This document shows, one piece after another, positions 3,906 through 5,125 of a stretch of DNA of 5,125 nt. The notes below the pieces were generated by a model. It had not been told where the DNA came from, did no database searches, and saw only the letters and a program-made list of their open reading frames with translations. The stretch spans positions 1 through 5,125 of the forward strand of contig JAFAPF010000329.1 in NCBI GenBank assembly GCA_019247245.1. Direction: 5' to 3'. Each line of letters begins with the position of its first letter. Position 1 is the stretch's first letter. Source of the DNA: Rubrobacter sp. Its GTDB lineage: Bacteria > Actinomycetota > Rubrobacteria > Rubrobacterales > Rubrobacteraceae. The position numbers and the translations under genes are program-made.

Positions 3906-5125
3906 TTGGGCCTGTATTCCACGATATTCTTGGGTGCTGCGCTGCTAGTCACCATCCTGGTAGTCTTCTCGATGCTTCGGTGGCCGGTGCTGCGGCGGAT
4001 GGGCCTCCGGAACGTAACACGTCGCAAGTGGAACACCACGCTCGTCGTGGTCGGTTCGATGGTCGGGACTGCGTTGATCTCGGGCTCTCTGGTCCTGAAC
4101 GACAGCACCGGGCGTTTTCAGGAGAACGAGGCCCGCCAAACGTTGGGGGAGATCGACGAAGTCGTGGGGCAGGCGGGCCAGAGGGTGCCGAACGACTGGC
4201 GTCCGACGCCCCTCTTCGATTCCTCGGTGGCTGCTTCGATCACGCCTGAGGCCGTACGTAACGCCTCCCAGGATACGAAAGAGGGACCAGTGAGCGTGGA
4301 CGGCGTCCTCGGCGTTTTGACCGGAGAAATCCCGGGCGAGTCACTCGACGAAGCAGGTGAAACGGTGGTCGTTACGCCCGCCGTCACCCTGATCAGCACC
4401 GACTGGGAGGGGCTGCGTTCCTTCGGGGAAGAGCCCCCGGAGGTAGCTACCCGTCCTGAGCCTGGGTCAGGCGAACTGTATGCCTCGGAGGGCTTGGCGC
4501 GGAGGCTAGAGCTCCGGGAAGGTTCGAGGGTGCGTGTTGTGGGACGTGCAGGACCAGAGGAGCTTACCGTGGCGGCGGTGGTGCCGGAGGAGGGGATCTC
4601 GGGTTACAAGGCTCGCTTCTCGCGCTCCGAGGGGACGGCGCTCGTGGGTAAGGGGGAAGCACGCAGGCTTCTGGGTGTCGGGGAAGGACAGATCAACGCG
4701 GTGTTCGTGAGCAACGAGGGAGATGTGACCTCGGGGGTTGACGACTCCGAGAGGGTGGCGGACGCGGTGCAGAAGATCCTGGCAAGTAAGGGGGAGTTCC
4801 AGGTCTCTCAGGCAAAGAAAGACATCATCGAGGGGGGCGGGTTCCGGATCTCGGACATCTTCCTGATGATCAGCTCGTTCGCTATCCTCGCGGGCGTGCT
4901 CCTGATCGTTAACATCTACACGATGCTCGCCGAGGAACGCAAGAGCGAGCTCGGCATCTTGAGGGCCGTAACCCTGAAACGCTCGGGACTCGTGCGTCTC
5001 TTTATCTATGAGGGCTACGCTTACGGCCTCCTCTCTTCGCTGCTCGGCGCGCTCGTAGGCTTGGGTATCGCGGCGGGCCTCGTGTCGGGCATCAACCGGG
5101 CGACCGCGATCTTTGCTGACCTATT
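3906..5125 (+). CDS. ABC transporter permease, FtsX/MacB-like, 3' end outside window
   Basis: The frame is open for 406 codons to the window edge. The start is TTG at 3906, directly after an in-frame TAG and behind GTGGAG. Predicted membrane helices lie at about residues 6-24 and 45-64, with the basic stretch LRRMGLRNVTRRKW between them. A long region of some 250 residues rich in Glu, Gly and Val follows, as in the periplasmic-type MacB core domain. A third helix (about 317-341) leads into AEERKSELGILRAVTLKRSG, the FtsX-domain signature that couples to the ATPase, and then into further hydrophobic helices (about 372-395). Such permeases pair with a separate ATP-binding subunit to drive work at the membrane, often export or lipoprotein release. 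Family members with duplicated FtsX domains reach about 800 residues, so roughly half may be missing. No ATPase gene lies upstream; it may follow downstream. Third positions are richer in G and C than in the USP genes. Confidence 0.92.
   Translation, partial: MGLYSTIFLGAALLVTILVVFSMLRWPVLRRMGLRNVTRRKWNTTLVVVGSMVGTALISGSLVLNDSTGRFQENEARQTLGEIDEVVGQAGQRVPNDWRPTPLFDSSVAASITPEAVRNASQDTKEGPVSVDGVLGVLTGEIPGESLDEAGETVVVTPAVTLISTDWEGLRSFGEEPPEVATRPEPGSGELYASEGLARRLELREGSRVRVVGRAGPEELTVAAVVPEEGISGYKARFSRSEGTALVGKGEARRLLGVGEGQINAVFVSNEGDVTSGVDDSERVADAVQKILASKGEFQVSQAKKDIIEGGGFRISDIFLMISSFAILAGVLLIVNIYTMLAEERKSELGILRAVTLKRSGLVRLFIYEGYAYGLLSSLLGALVGLGIAAGLVSGINRATAIFADL

Noticed and set aside
3893..4399. 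Open frames on both strands inside the permease start
   Set aside because: They are out-of-frame shadows of the GC-rich permease gene.
1..5125. Mobile element explaining the rearrangements
   Set aside because: I found no transposase or integrase text, terminal inverted repeats, or target-site duplications at the breakpoints.
1..5125. tRNA or rRNA genes
   Set aside because: No cloverleaf-forming segment with a recognisable T-loop (GGTTCRA) in a suitable setting and no conserved rRNA text were seen by eye.

Overview
The window looks like chromosomal DNA from a free-living bacterium, most likely a stress-tolerant actinobacterium. A Rubrobacter-like lineage is my guess. It rests on several universal stress protein (USP) paralogs, GTG and TTG starts behind strong Shine-Dalgarno sequences, and a large FtsX/MacB-type permease with high G+C at third positions. 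The assignment is inference; there is no rRNA or other taxonomic marker here.

Layout. Bases 1-285 hold the 3' end of a plus-strand USP gene. Bases 286-981 hold no gene I can defend, only weak coding-like traces. A minus-strand group follows, in transcription order: a 75-aa helical protein of unknown function (2081-1854), an intact 148-aa USP (1740-1294), and a small predicted membrane protein interrupted by one in-frame TGA (1209-982). Next comes a minus-strand nitrilase remnant (about 2673-2286) with three in-frame stops and a frameshift; the half that would carry the catalytic triad is missing. Its broken end abuts the tail of a plus-strand USP, which runs in frame into the head of another USP. 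That hybrid is frameshifted and has lost one glycine of the nucleotide-binding motif (2677-3209). After a noncoding stretch with a 15-bp tandem duplication lies a multiply frameshifted minus-strand remnant of a VIT1/CCC1-like membrane protein (about 3820-3489). From 3906 to the window end an intact plus-strand ABC transporter permease runs off the edge.

How it fits together. Only four coding regions look functional: the two USPs (one cut by the window edge), the 75-aa protein and the permease. The others are in decay. The region reads as a former stress or accessory cluster in which USP paralogs were duplicated, recombined and lost, next to a conserved permease gene. I found no RNA gene, CRISPR array, transposase, or clear evidence of a new multi-gene system. 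The most useful leads are the TGA-interrupted small membrane gene with its excellent ribosome binding site, the USP hybrid joined to the truncated nitrilase, and the unassigned 75-aa gene upstream of the intact USP.
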